From: Xanthomonas indica
GTDB lineage: Bacteria > Pseudomonadota > Gammaproteobacteria > Xanthomonadales > Xanthomonadaceae
NCBI RefSeq assembly: GCF_040529045.1
Contig: NZ_CP131914.1
Location: 4,076,501-4,140,500, forward strand
Length of the DNA stretch: 64,000 bases
Direction: 5' to 3'
The notes beneath the pieces are model-generated. The model did no database searches. It was not told the DNA's origin and saw only the letters and a program-made list of their open reading frames with translations. The translations under genes and the position numbers were made by a program. Positions 19,252 through 29,479 of the stretch are shown one piece after another. Position 1 is the stretch's first letter; every line of letters begins with the position of its first letter.

Positions 19252-19288
19252 AACATGCGCTTGCATCCTGCGACGCAGCACGCATGTT
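19252..19288. promoter_or_regulatory. Inverted repeat in the TBDR copy 2 promoter region
   Basis: AACATGCG (19252-19259) and CGCATGTT (19281-19288) form a perfect 8-bp dyad around 21 bases, flanked by A-rich stretches (AAAGAAATAAG, AAAAAATAATAAG), about 92 bases before the receptor start. The distance to the start matches that of the palindrome in front of copy 1. It is a candidate operator. Confidence 0.4.
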
Positions 19289-19380
19289 AAAAAATAATAA
19301 GACGCCCCCTGGGACGCGGCCTGCCTGGCCAGGCCAGCCGCCGCGCCCCGCCTGCCGTTTCGGCACCTGCTGGAGTTTTC

Positions 19381-21774
19381 ATGAACCGTCCGTTGTCGCT
19401 GCTGGCGAGCGCCGTGCTCGCCGCCCTCGCCACTCCCTCCGTCTCCGCCCAGACCGCCCCCGAGGCGTCCAGCACGCCCAGCACGCTGGACACAGTGATC
19501 GTCACCGGCACCCGCGTCAGCGACCGCACCGTCGCCGAGTCGCAATCGCCGATCGACATCATCACCCCCGAGGCGCTGCAGGCCACCGGCACCTCGGAAC
19601 TGGCCACCGCGCTGTCGCGCGCGCTGCCCTCGCTGAACTTCCCGCGCCCGGCCCTGACCGACGGCACCAGCGGCATCCGCCCGGCGCAGTTGCGCGGGCT
19701 CTCGCCCGACCAGGTGCTGGTGCTGGTTAACGGCAAGCGCCGCCACACCTCGGCGATGATCAACGTCAACGGCACCATCGGCCGCGGTTCCTCGGCAGTG
19801 GATCTCAACGCGATCCCGATCGCCGCGATCGAGCGGGTAGAAGTGCTGCGCGACGGCGCCTCGGCGCAGTACGGCTCCGACGCCATCGCCGGCGTGGTCA
19901 ACATCGTACTCAAGGGCGCCGGCGAAGGCGGCAGCCTGGCGGTGGAGCACGGCCAGTACTCGGCCGGCGACGGCGCCAAGTCGCAGCTCTCCGGCGATGC
20001 CGGGGTCGGCTTCGGCGATGGCCGCGGCAGCCTGCACGTGGCCGGGCAGATCAGCCAGCAGGACGCCACCAATCGCGCCGGTCCGTACCAGGGCACCGCG
20101 CCGAACACCGGCAACTATCCCGGCATCGGCCAGACCACCTTCGTCTACGGCGATCCCAAGGTCGACGCCACCGCGGTCTCGGCCAACGGCGAGTTCCGCT
20201 TCAGCGACCACCTCACCGGCTATGCCACCGCGATCGCCAGCAACCGCGACATCACCTCGTTCGCGTTCTACCGCTCGCGCAACCACAACGGCCAGACCGC
20301 GCTGCTGGCGCAGGTCTACCCGGACGGCTACGTGCCGCAGATCGAGCAGTACTCCAAGGACCGCTCGCTGCTCGCCGGCCTGAAGGGCAGCACCGCCGGC
20401 GGCTTCGCCTGGGACATCAGCTACAACTACGGCTACAACAAGGTCGATTTCCACACCGCCAACAGCATCAACTACAGCCTCGGCGCGGACAGCCCGCGGC
20501 GCTTCTACGACGGCGCGCTGGAGTACACCCAGAACGCGATCAACGCCGACTTCACCCAGCCGCTGGAGTGGGGCCTGGCCTATCCGGTGACGCTGTCCTT
20601 CGGCGCCGAGTACCGCCAGGAGAAGTGGAACCAGTCGCCGGGCGAGCCGGCCTCGTACACCGGCACCACCGGCGGTGCGCAGGGCTTTGCCGGTTTCGCG
20701 CCGCTCAACGCGGTGCATTCGGACCGCCACAACTACGCGGTGTACGCGGGGCTGGAAGCCGACCTCACCGACAAGTTCTCCGCCGGCCTCACCGGCCGCT
20801 ACGAGGACTACTCGGACTTCGGCAGCAAGACCTCCGGCAAGCTGTCGGCGCGCTATGCCTTCACCGACAAGGTGGCGCTGCGCGGCACCGTCGCCAGCGG
20901 CTTCCGCGCGCCGTCGCTGGCGCAGCAGCAGTACCAGGCGGTGACCAGCAGCTACATCAACGGCAGCTTCTTCGAATCCGGCACCTTCCCGGTGAACAGC
21001 GCCGTGGCCCAGGCGCTGGGCGCCGCGCCGCTGAAGGCCGAGACCTCGCTGTCCTACAGCCTGGGCCTGGTGCTGCAGCCGGTCGAGCGCCTGTACCTGA
21101 CCGTGGACGCGTACCAGATCGAGATCGACGACCGCATCCTGCTGTCGTCCAACCTCAACGACGCGGCGGTGCTGGCCAAGCTGCGCCAGCTCGGCTACAG
21201 CAACGTCACCAGCGTGCGCTACTTCAGCAACGCCGCCGACACCCGCACCCGCGGCGTCGACGTGGTCGGCACCTACAGCATCCCGTTCGCGGCCAGCACG
21301 CTGGACCTCACCGCCAGCTACGGCTACAGCAAGACCGATATCACCCATGCGGTGACCCAGCCGCAGGCGCTGGCCGCCATCGGCTCGACCCAGACCACGC
21401 TGGGCCGCGACGAGATCGGCCGCCTGGAAGACAGCTATCCGAAGGACAAGCTGATCCTCAGCGGCACCTGGAAGCTGCCGAAGTGGGACCTTAGCCTGGC
21501 CGCCACCCGCTACGGCGAATTCACCGTGCGCAATTCGGCCACCGCCGCGCGCGACCAGACCTACGGCGCGGATTGGGTGGTCGACGCCTCGGCCAGCTTC
21601 AAGCCGAGCACCAACTGGACGCTGACGCTGGGCGCGGACAACGTGTTCGACCAGTACCCGGACAAGACCGCCAACCTGATCAACTCGACCTACGGCATGC
21701 TCCCGTACAGCAACTACTCGCCGTACGGCTTCAACGGCGCCTACGTGTACGGGCGGATCAATTACCGCTGGTGA
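19381..21774 (+). CDS. TonB-dependent receptor, tandem copy 2
   Basis: A 797-residue outer-membrane receptor with a signal peptide (1-22, ATPSVSAQ), the VIVTGTRVSDRTVAESQSPI segment shared with copies 1 and 3, a plug with RGLSPDQVLVLVNGKRRHTS and YGSDAIAGVVNIVLK, and a barrel ending GRINYRW. It is closer to copy 3 than to copy 1 over the plug. CTGGAG lies shortly before the ATG, as it does, at varying distance, before the other two tandem copies. A strong terminator follows. The ligand is unknown; the barrel differs enough between copies that substrates may differ. Confidence 0.93.
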   Translation: MNRPLSLLASAVLAALATPSVSAQTAPEASSTPSTLDTVIVTGTRVSDRTVAESQSPIDIITPEALQATGTSELATALSRALPSLNFPRPALTDGTSGIRPAQLRGLSPDQVLVLVNGKRRHTSAMINVNGTIGRGSSAVDLNAIPIAAIERVEVLRDGASAQYGSDAIAGVVNIVLKGAGEGGSLAVEHGQYSAGDGAKSQLSGDAGVGFGDGRGSLHVAGQISQQDATNRAGPYQGTAPNTGNYPGIGQTTFVYGDPKVDATAVSANGEFRFSDHLTGYATAIASNRDITSFAFYRSRNHNGQTALLAQVYPDGYVPQIEQYSKDRSLLAGLKGSTAGGFAWDISYNYGYNKVDFHTANSINYSLGADSPRRFYDGALEYTQNAINADFTQPLEWGLAYPVTLSFGAEYRQEKWNQSPGEPASYTGTTGGAQGFAGFAPLNAVHSDRHNYAVYAGLEADLTDKFSAGLTGRYEDYSDFGSKTSGKLSARYAFTDKVALRGTVASGFRAPSLAQQQYQAVTSSYINGSFFESGTFPVNSAVAQALGAAPLKAETSLSYSLGLVLQPVERLYLTVDAYQIEIDDRILLSSNLNDAAVLAKLRQLGYSNVTSVRYFSNAADTRTRGVDVVGTYSIPFAASTLDLTASYGYSKTDITHAVTQPQALAAIGSTQTTLGRDEIGRLEDSYPKDKLILSGTWKLPKWDLSLAATRYGEFTVRNSATAARDQTYGADWVVDASASFKPSTNWTLTLGADNVFDQYPDKTANLINSTYGMLPYSNYSPYGFNGAYVYGRINYRW

Positions 21775-21819
21775 TCGCGGGCCCGGGCGTGGATGGCGCC
21801 TACGTTATGCGGCATGACG

Positions 21820-21849
21820 ACGGCCCGGATTTCCGGGCCGTTGTTTTTT
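21820..21849 (+). terminator. Rho-independent terminator after TBDR copy 2
   Basis: ACGGCCCGG / CCGGGCCGT stem (9 bp, loop ATTT) followed by TGTTTTTT, 46 bases after the stop codon: a textbook intrinsic terminator. Confidence 0.9.
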
Positions 21850-21855
21850 GCGGGC

Positions 21856-21904
21856 GGGGATTGGGGATTGGGGATTCGGGATTCGGGATTCGGGATTCGG
21901 GATC
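21856..21904. repeat. Seven perfect heptamers (GGGATTn family)
   Basis: The array is three GGGGATT, three CGGGATT and one CGGGATC in exact register (49 bp), beginning just after the terminator's T-run. Only one orientation is present here. Confidence 0.9.
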
Positions 21905-21946
21905 GGCAATTTATCGGTTGCGACGTGTTCGCCTGCCTAGGTTTTT

Positions 21947-22006
21947 GTGGGAGCGGCTTCAGCTGCGACGCGATCGCGCAGGGGTCGCGGCTGAAGCCGC
22001 TCCTGC
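21947..22006. repeat. REP doublet
   Basis: A forward copy (21947-21970, GTGGGAGCGGCTTCAGCTGC...) and an inverted copy (21984-22006) face each other across 13 bases. Both deviate slightly from the consensus used at 50079 and 55880. Confidence 0.85.
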
Positions 22007-22174
22007 GAAACGCGAACGTACCAACCGCGAATGACGTTGCCGCACGGCATCTCCCCTGGCTCAACCCAGCGACAACCGCTGGAGGCGATCGGCGATGGTG
22101 ACTTCGCCGCCACCCTCGCCTGCGTGCCTCTCCATCCCGTCATCAAGGCACCAGACGAACGCACCGCGCGCGCC

Positions 22175-22199
22175 GGCCTGGCCTGGCCTGGCCTGGCCT
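22175..22199. repeat. Pentanucleotide tandem repeat (GGCCT)5
   Basis: Five exact GGCCT units in non-coding DNA next to the IS110 element. The unit could vary in copy number between strains. Confidence 0.8.
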
Positions 22200-22237
22200 G
22201 CGCAGCGTACGCCCGTGACACCCGTAGGAGTCAACTG

Positions 22238-23161
22238 TCATGCAGCCGCGATGGCAGGAGGGGCATACGCTGCCTGATCACGCGCAATCGCGTTGAGCCA
22301 GCGCAGGAACTTGTGCATGCAGGCGACGATGGCGACCTTGGCTGGTTTGCCGGCCGCACGCAGGCGGGCATAGGTCTTGGCCAAGGGGGATTTGGCGCGG
22401 ATGCTGGCCCAGGTGGCCATGTACAGCACGCGTCGGATCTCGGCCCGTCCGCCTTTGATGCGACGCTGGCCCTGCCAGCGGCCGCTGTCGCGATTGAACG
22501 GGGCTAGCCCGACCAGAGCAGCGAGCTTGCGCGGCGGTAACGTGCCCAGTTCCGGCAGCCGTGCGGCCAGGACCGCGCGCAGGATCGCGCCAAGTCCGGG
22601 CACCTTCGGCAGGGTGGAGCAGGTCGTAGCCTGCTGCTCGATCTGCCGCGTCAACGCCTGGATCTTCTGGTTCAGTAGGGCGATCACCTCTTGGCAGTGG
22701 CCTTGCACCTCGGGGCTGGTGATGTGCTCCAGCCGCCGCCGATGGGCATCACGCTGGCCGACCAGAGTGTCGCGTAGGTCCAGCAATTCGCGCAGGGACT
22801 GAAGATGCTCGGGTAGTACGGCTGTGGGTGTGGCCGGGATGTGCTGGGCGGCGATGGCCAACAGGCGCGCGTCCAGGGCGTCGGTCTTGGCGTGCAGGCC
22901 AAGGGCCTTGGCCAGGTCCCGCGGACGATCGGCGGCCACCCTTGCCGCGGGCAGGTCCGCCTCCCGAAGGACTCGCAGCAGGGCATGTTCATAGCCACCA
23001 CTGGCTTCCAGCACGATCCGCTCGCAGTCCAGCCCCGTCAGGCGCTGGGCCAGCGCACGCCGCTCCTGTGCGGTATTCGGCTGGGTCCAGGTGTGGCCCT
23101 CCGGCAGGACATGAATGACCAGTTCGGCCTTGGCAACATCGATCCCGACAAAGCGTCGCAT
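22238..23161 (-). CDS. IS110-family transposase (DEDD recombinase)
   Basis: A 307-residue bridge-RNA-type recombinase. The N-terminal RuvC-like domain shows the DEDD residues Asp8 (FVGIDVAK), Glu52 (LEASGGYE), Asp94 and Asp97 (KTDALDA). A helical/coiled linker (about 115-180) joins the C-terminal Tnp domain, with VPGLG at 188-192 and the catalytic serine candidate Ser226 in NRDSGRWQG. The start at 23161 (MRRFVGID) leaves the upstream region non-coding, as expected. The gene appears intact, so the element may be active. The TGA stop overlaps the sequence of the element's right end. Confidence 0.95.
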   Translation of the reverse strand: MRRFVGIDVAKAELVIHVLPEGHTWTQPNTAQERRALAQRLTGLDCERIVLEASGGYEHALLRVLREADLPAARVAADRPRDLAKALGLHAKTDALDARLLAIAAQHIPATPTAVLPEHLQSLRELLDLRDTLVGQRDAHRRRLEHITSPEVQGHCQEVIALLNQKIQALTRQIEQQATTCSTLPKVPGLGAILRAVLAARLPELGTLPPRKLAALVGLAPFNRDSGRWQGQRRIKGGRAEIRRVLYMATWASIRAKSPLAKTYARLRAAGKPAKVAIVACMHKFLRWLNAIARDQAAYAPPAIAAA

Positions 23162-23186
23162 AGACGTTCTCCGCAGTAGACTCAGG

Positions 23187-23349
23187 GGTGAGAGCACTCC
23201 TGCCGATGCCCATGCTTGTGGAGTTCGAGTTCGCGACTCGGGCAACTGTTCGGGCTTGTGAGGCAGGAGTACGGAGTGCGGCGGCGCTGACTCCTACTCG
23301 TGCTTGCTTGGCACTGCGGCTAAACGGCCTGCCGCACTCCGCTCTCACC
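23187..23349 (-). ncRNA. Predicted bridge RNA of the IS110 element
   Basis: In the non-coding left end, perfect complements form a closing stem (23187-23195 with 23341-23349, 9 bp) enclosing two arms. RNA 5' arm: stem 23272-23282/23331-23341 (11 bp; base 23341 can serve only one stem), inner stem 23300-23303/23311-23314. Its internal loop holds CTCCTAC (23291-23297; RNA GUAGGAG) and GCGGCT (23316-23321; RNA AGCCGC), which match the two sides of the REP target. RNA 3' arm: stem 23196-23204/23262-23270 (9 bp), inner stem 23226-23230/23236-23240. Its loop holds RNA ACAGUUG (23243-23249) and CACAAG (within 23214-23220), matching the two element ends. Bridge RNAs guide IS110 recombinases by such target and donor loops. 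Exact ends and transcription are inferred. Confidence 0.82.
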
Positions 23350-23376
23350 TATAACGATAGACCCTCATAAGACACA

Positions 23377-23393
23377 AGCGGCTTCAGCCGCGA
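23377..23393 (+). repeat. Right half of the REP repeat split by the IS110 element
   Basis: AGCGGCTTCAGCCGCGA follows the element directly. The missing left half, GTAGGAG, is at 22224-22230. Confidence 0.9.
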
Positions 23394-23824
23394 CGCTTCA
23401 TCTATAGCGCGTCGAAGCGGGCGATGTTGCTGGAACGACCAGCCATGCGCTGGCGCCCCCCATGGCAACGCCGCCGCGGTCAATCCACAGGATGACGCCC
23501 GCGGCCATGTAGCCCGCACCTCACAGCTGCGCAACCCGCAGCGTCACGCAGGATGCGCACGCGATCCCGCGCAGGCACGGCGCAGGCACCGCGCCGTCGC
23601 GCGTGCCCGGCCATTTTGTCTACAACCCCGGCAAATCCGCGGATCCACGCTGCCGCAATGCCTGCAGCGGTGGTTGCAACTGCAACCTCCACCTCGCGCT
23701 TAACGGAACATTGACACTGCTGACATCCGTCGGTAATCCCTAAGTGGCGTCGCCGCATCCGCCAGGGGACAAGGGGAGCGCGCGTGCAGCGACGCACTCC
23801 CCCACTACTGGAGCCGCCTCCCTC
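23394..23824. other. Upstream region of TBDR copy 3, no gene seen
   Basis: This 430-bp stretch has no convincing reading frame. The A+T-richer part at about 23690-23745 (TTAACGGAACATTGACACTGC region) is the likely promoter. No dyad like those before copies 1 and 2 was found. Confidence 0.45.
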
Positions 23825-26209
<2,385 letters not shown>

Positions 26210-26218
26210 AGCGCAGGC

Positions 26219-26248
26219 GGCGGCGGTGCCCCGGCACCGCCGCCGTCT
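26219..26248 (+). terminator. Terminator after TBDR copy 3
   Basis: GGCGGCGGTGC / GCACCGCCGCC stem (11 bp, loop CCCG) followed by GTCTTTG, starting 9 bases after the stop codon. The T-run is short. Confidence 0.75.
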
Positions 26249-27021
26249 TTGTCGTGGCAACACCGCGACCGCACGCGTGCGCCGGTGGCGTGCGATGGCA
26301 TGCGGCAGCACGGCCGCGCAACAGGATTGGACTACGTGCCAAACGCAGTGGCGATACGGATTCGGCATGACGCATGCGCGCCCGACCTGCCAGATGCCGT
26401 TCGGCGGCGCATCTCCGACCGTCGCCATTCTTATCGCGTTTTACAGCGCGGGCTCGACCTGATCGCGGCGGCGGCGACGCACATGCGTCAAGCATTCGTC
26501 GCGCGATGGGAATGCATCGGTGAATACGTGGCAGCCGTTTGCTTGCCTCCAATGATCGCGATGTCCGACACAGGACCGCCGCGCCGCACTCGCAAAACGC
26601 CGGGCGGGACAATGCGTTTTACCCGCGGCGCAGTGCGCGGACGATAGACAGCGCCATTCGATCCAAGCCACCGCCAGCGAAGACCCGCACGTATTTAGGT
26701 GCGCATCAATGCGACCGGCCACGCTCGGCCACCACGCCGCGCAGGGATGGCCGCTTATGGCATGGAAACTGCACCAAGCACGGCGCCCGACAGCCCGGCG
26801 ACGCCGGACCGGTCACGCGATGCTGCGATGACCTGGGGCCATACCTGAGCAAGCCGATGCGGCCCACTTTTCTGGGAATCATTTCCCAGAATATAAAAGT
26901 GATGCACATCACAAGTATGAATCGCTTGATTATTTGTCAACAGTGGCCTGTTGCGATTCGCGTAATGTGGAATCGCCTGAACGGCAGGCAAAAAAAACCC
27001 CATCAGGGGAAGGACGTAATT
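26249..27021. other. Long non-coding stretch with A+T-rich end
   Basis: About 770 bp without a convincing gene; the open frames present (for example 26249-26647) have no recognisable protein and poor codon use. From about 26870 it is distinctly A+T-rich for this genome and carries the Clp/CRP-like site described separately, so its last 150 bases are the promoter region of the exported protein gene at 27022. Confidence 0.5.
26898..26913. promoter_or_regulatory. Clp/CRP-like binding site
   Basis: AGTGATGCACATCACA matches the TGTGA-N6-TCACA consensus at 9 of 10 positions and is a near-perfect palindrome. It lies 109 bases before the start codon of the exported protein gene at 27022. In Xanthomonas the CRP-like protein Clp, which responds to cyclic di-GMP, uses this consensus. 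Confidence 0.7.
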
Positions 27022-27453
27022 ATGTGGAAGACCTCTAAACTCGCGACGCTTTCGGGCATCGTGCTCTGCTCTGCGCTGGTGTCCAATGCCTATGCGCAAA
27101 GCTGCTGTCCGGGCGGTGGTGTCGGCACGCCGATCGCCATTCGTGGCCTTGGCGAAAGCGCCCCGGCGGCGACCAATCTGTCCAGCAACCCGTCGGCACG
27201 CATCTACCAGTTCGAGCGTAACGGCGTGACCTATCTGCAGATCAACGACACCACCGGCCAGGTGCGTGGCGCGATCGGCCGCGTCGGCGACACCGCATGG
27301 GTGACGCCGATGGGCAAGGACGTGGATCGGGTGAGCACCGTCGACACCTTCGACAGCAGCCGCGGCACCGTGGTCTACGACGCGCGTTACTTCACCGTGC
27401 AGCTGGCCAGCGGCGCCAACGGCGACGTCTGGACCGTGACCATCAAGAAGTAA
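27022..27453 (+). CDS. Small exported hypothetical protein
   Basis: A 143-residue protein with a clear signal peptide (1-26, SALVSNAYAQ), a short Cys/Gly motif after cleavage (SCCPGGGVGTP), then a predicted all-beta domain (RIYQFERNGVTYLQIND ... DVWTVTIKK). The ATG at 27022 is preceded by GGGGAAGGA. It has a likely Clp-controlled promoter. Its 3' end overlaps the convergent MASE1 gene by 11 bases. No family is recognised; a role at the cell surface or periplasm under Clp control is inference. Confidence 0.75.
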   Translation: MWKTSKLATLSGIVLCSALVSNAYAQSCCPGGGVGTPIAIRGLGESAPAATNLSSNPSARIYQFERNGVTYLQINDTTGQVRGAIGRVGDTAWVTPMGKDVDRVSTVDTFDSSRGTVVYDARYFTVQLASGANGDVWTVTIKK

Positions 27454-28957
27454 CGGTCCTTTCCAGCGGCTCGGAGATCAGAAAACTGATCTTCTGCTCA
27501 TGGCGGCGCCGGCAGGTGCCGTCATGAGCCTTCAACCGGCTGGCCAACTCCCAGTCCATCTCGTCGGCGTTGTGAGGCTTGCGCCCAGCACCCGGCATCG
27601 CCGCATCGGCTTCCACCGTCACCACCACGCCGCGCTTGCCACGGGCCGACCAGACCCGCGCCGCGATCGTGTGCCGGCCCGCGTCGGGCAGGATTTGCAT
27701 GGCGTTGAGCACGCAGCGATACGCCGCCAGTTGCAGCCCGATCGACAGCCGCCGCGAATCTCCGTGCAGGCGCGCCTCGACCTCGGTATCGCAGGCATTG
27801 GCGAAGGCGATGGAATTCAGCGCGCCATACAGGCCATGGGTTTCGATATCCAGCGGATACAGTGCGGCGACGTAGTCGTCCAGCAGCTGCGCCTGGATCA
27901 CCCCGGTGCGGTTCATTTCCATCGCCGCCGCGTAGTGGCCGTGCTGCTTCAGCGTGGTGGCGATGTCGCGGCGCAGCTTGTTGATATGCACGTGGATGTC
28001 GGTGTACTCGATCACCCGGTTGCGCAGGGTACGCTCGGCCGACATGTAGCTGGCCTGGGCGACCTGCAGCGCCTCCCTTTCGGCAAAGCCGAAGCGTTGC
28101 ACCTGGTCGAAGGCGACAGACAGCTTGGCGCCGAGTGAGGCAAGCGCGGTGACGGCAAATGCGATCAACAACTGCACCTGCAAGGTATCCGCGTCGTAGG
28201 CACCGGCATAGTTGGTCTTCGGCAGGGACATGGCCACCGCAAAGTTGGCCATCACCACACCGATGGCAGCGCCCCGCCAGGCATGCTTGAACGTCAGCCA
28301 GACGGCAGGCGTGATCATGAGCACCAGGAGGAACTGGCGCAGGACGCCCTCGACCTGCATCGCGATACCGAACAGAACGCCCATCAGCAGCGCGGCGATG
28401 CCGGCGCTGTGCAGCACCGCCCGTCGCGTACCTGCATCCCCCTCTGCTCGCCTGACCCACAGCAGTGCCGGAAAGACGAACATGACGATACCCAGATAGA
28501 AACCGATCCAGAACTTGAGCGTGTTTTCCAGGTTGATGTAGGCGGCAGGTCCACCGAGCAGCCAGTTGGCGCCCTTGTTGACCAGCACGGCCCACAACGC
28601 CGCACACAGGCAGATCAGCGGCAGCCAACTCTGCTCGACCCGGAAATCGGGCAGGTTACGCCGGACCGCCCAGGGCAGCAGCGAGAAGGCCGGCATCAAC
28701 AGCAAGGAACTGCCATACACCCAGACCGGATTTGCGCCCTCCGCATCGATCATCGGCACACGCATGCTCAGCAGCGCCGCCGCGTCTCCCAGAAAAACGT
28801 AGGGCCAAAGCCGATACGGGAGAAACAGCAGTGCTGCCGTGCGCAGTCCGATCGGCAGGAACCATTGATCCAGAGAGCAGTGCCACACGGCCAGGTAGGC
28901 CGCGCAGTACAAAGCACTCAGAAGGATTCCGCTCGCGAAGGTCTTCAGTCTAGCCAT
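27443..28957 (-). CDS. MASE1-type membrane protein with degenerate kinase end
   Basis: A 504-residue protein. About eight hydrophobic segments (to about residue 295) match the MASE1 integral-membrane sensor domain, then a coiled region and a C-terminal part resembling NarX/LytS-type histidine kinases (THGLYGALNSIAFAN, LQLAAYRCVLNAMQ). The usual N-box Glu/Asn pattern and the DNGxG ATP-lid motif are not seen, so it may be a non-catalytic or very diverged kinase. I take MARLKTF (ATG 28957) as the start. The gene is convergent with, and overlaps by 11 bases, the exported protein gene. No response regulator is adjacent. Signal and output are unknown. Confidence 0.7.
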   Translation of the reverse strand: MARLKTFASGILLSALYCAAYLAVWHCSLDQWFLPIGLRTAALLFLPYRLWPYVFLGDAAALLSMRVPMIDAEGANPVWVYGSSLLLMPAFSLLPWAVRRNLPDFRVEQSWLPLICLCAALWAVLVNKGANWLLGGPAAYINLENTLKFWIGFYLGIVMFVFPALLWVRRAEGDAGTRRAVLHSAGIAALLMGVLFGIAMQVEGVLRQFLLVLMITPAVWLTFKHAWRGAAIGVVMANFAVAMSLPKTNYAGAYDADTLQVQLLIAFAVTALASLGAKLSVAFDQVQRFGFAEREALQVAQASYMSAERTLRNRVIEYTDIHVHINKLRRDIATTLKQHGHYAAAMEMNRTGVIQAQLLDDYVAALYPLDIETHGLYGALNSIAFANACDTEVEARLHGDSRRLSIGLQLAAYRCVLNAMQILPDAGRHTIAARVWSARGKRGVVVTVEADAAMPGAGRKPHNADEMDWELASRLKAHDGTCRRRHEQKISFLISEPLERTVTS

Positions 28958-29479
28958 GCCACCCTGTCCTGGCAGGACACCAATGGCGCAAACATACACC
29001 AGGGAATGGGCCGAAACAGTAGACAGTTAACGTCCAACATTGGGTGTAATGCCTTTCCTGACAGGGAGTTGCGTGCGACACCCGATCCCTGCGACCTCCA
29101 TCCCAATCGCGCTGTCGGGGAGTGGCCATCAGGGCCACGGTGGAGGACCGACGCCGGTACCGACTGCGCAACGATCGGCGCCGCGCCGCCCGCTTCGACC
29201 ATACCTGACCGAACGGATCGGTCGCGTGCGGGGACGGGCGGATCCAGTTCCTCCGAGCCAGCCTCACCTGATCCAATCAGGACACGGCCGGCCAGGCCTG
29301 GCTGCGCACGGAGCGCTGGCCGGGCTCTTCCTGTCGCGCCACTGCGTTCCGCGGCCGAGGACGCAGAGGCGCGCGCCCAGTACCTGCGGCCACTGTTGTC
29401 ACGCCATCCCTGCTACAGCGATTTGCCGACAAAAGCCCCGATCGGCGACACTCGACGCCTACTTGTTCTGCGATCCTGA
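28958..29479. other. Divergent intergenic region, no gene seen
   Basis: This 520-bp region separates the MASE1 gene (minus) from the YbaL-type antiporter gene (plus). Short frames on both strands have no recognisable product. It must contain both promoters, but no strong promoter match was identified. Confidence 0.45.

Larger units (their letters stand above)
22231..23378 (-). mobile_element. IS110-family insertion sequence inside a REP repeat
   Basis: The element lies between GTAGGAG (22224-22230) on the left and AGCGGCTTCAGCCGC (from 23377) on the right. Joined, these restore the REP consensus found intact elsewhere in the window. The only possible duplicated bases are AG (CT in transposase sense), as expected for IS110 elements, which make no longer target duplication and lack terminal inverted repeats. 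Length is about 1.15 kb. Read in transposase sense, it has a 215-bp non-coding left end, one recombinase gene, and a right end that finishes 7 bases after the stop codon. A long upstream non-coding end is the arrangement of the IS110 group proper, not IS1111. Confidence 0.93.

Noticed and set aside
21856-21904. Possible CRISPR array
   Set aside because: The units are contiguous 7-bp tandem repeats with no unique spacers, and no cas genes are in the window.
22231-23378. IS1111-type element
   Set aside because: IS1111 elements have sub-terminal inverted repeats and their non-coding region downstream of the recombinase; here the non-coding region is upstream and the right end is only 7 bases after the stop.
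26249-26647. A 132-codon frame after TBDR copy 3
   Set aside because: No ribosome binding site, no hydrophobic or domain pattern, rare codon use for this genome; it starts inside the terminator hairpin.
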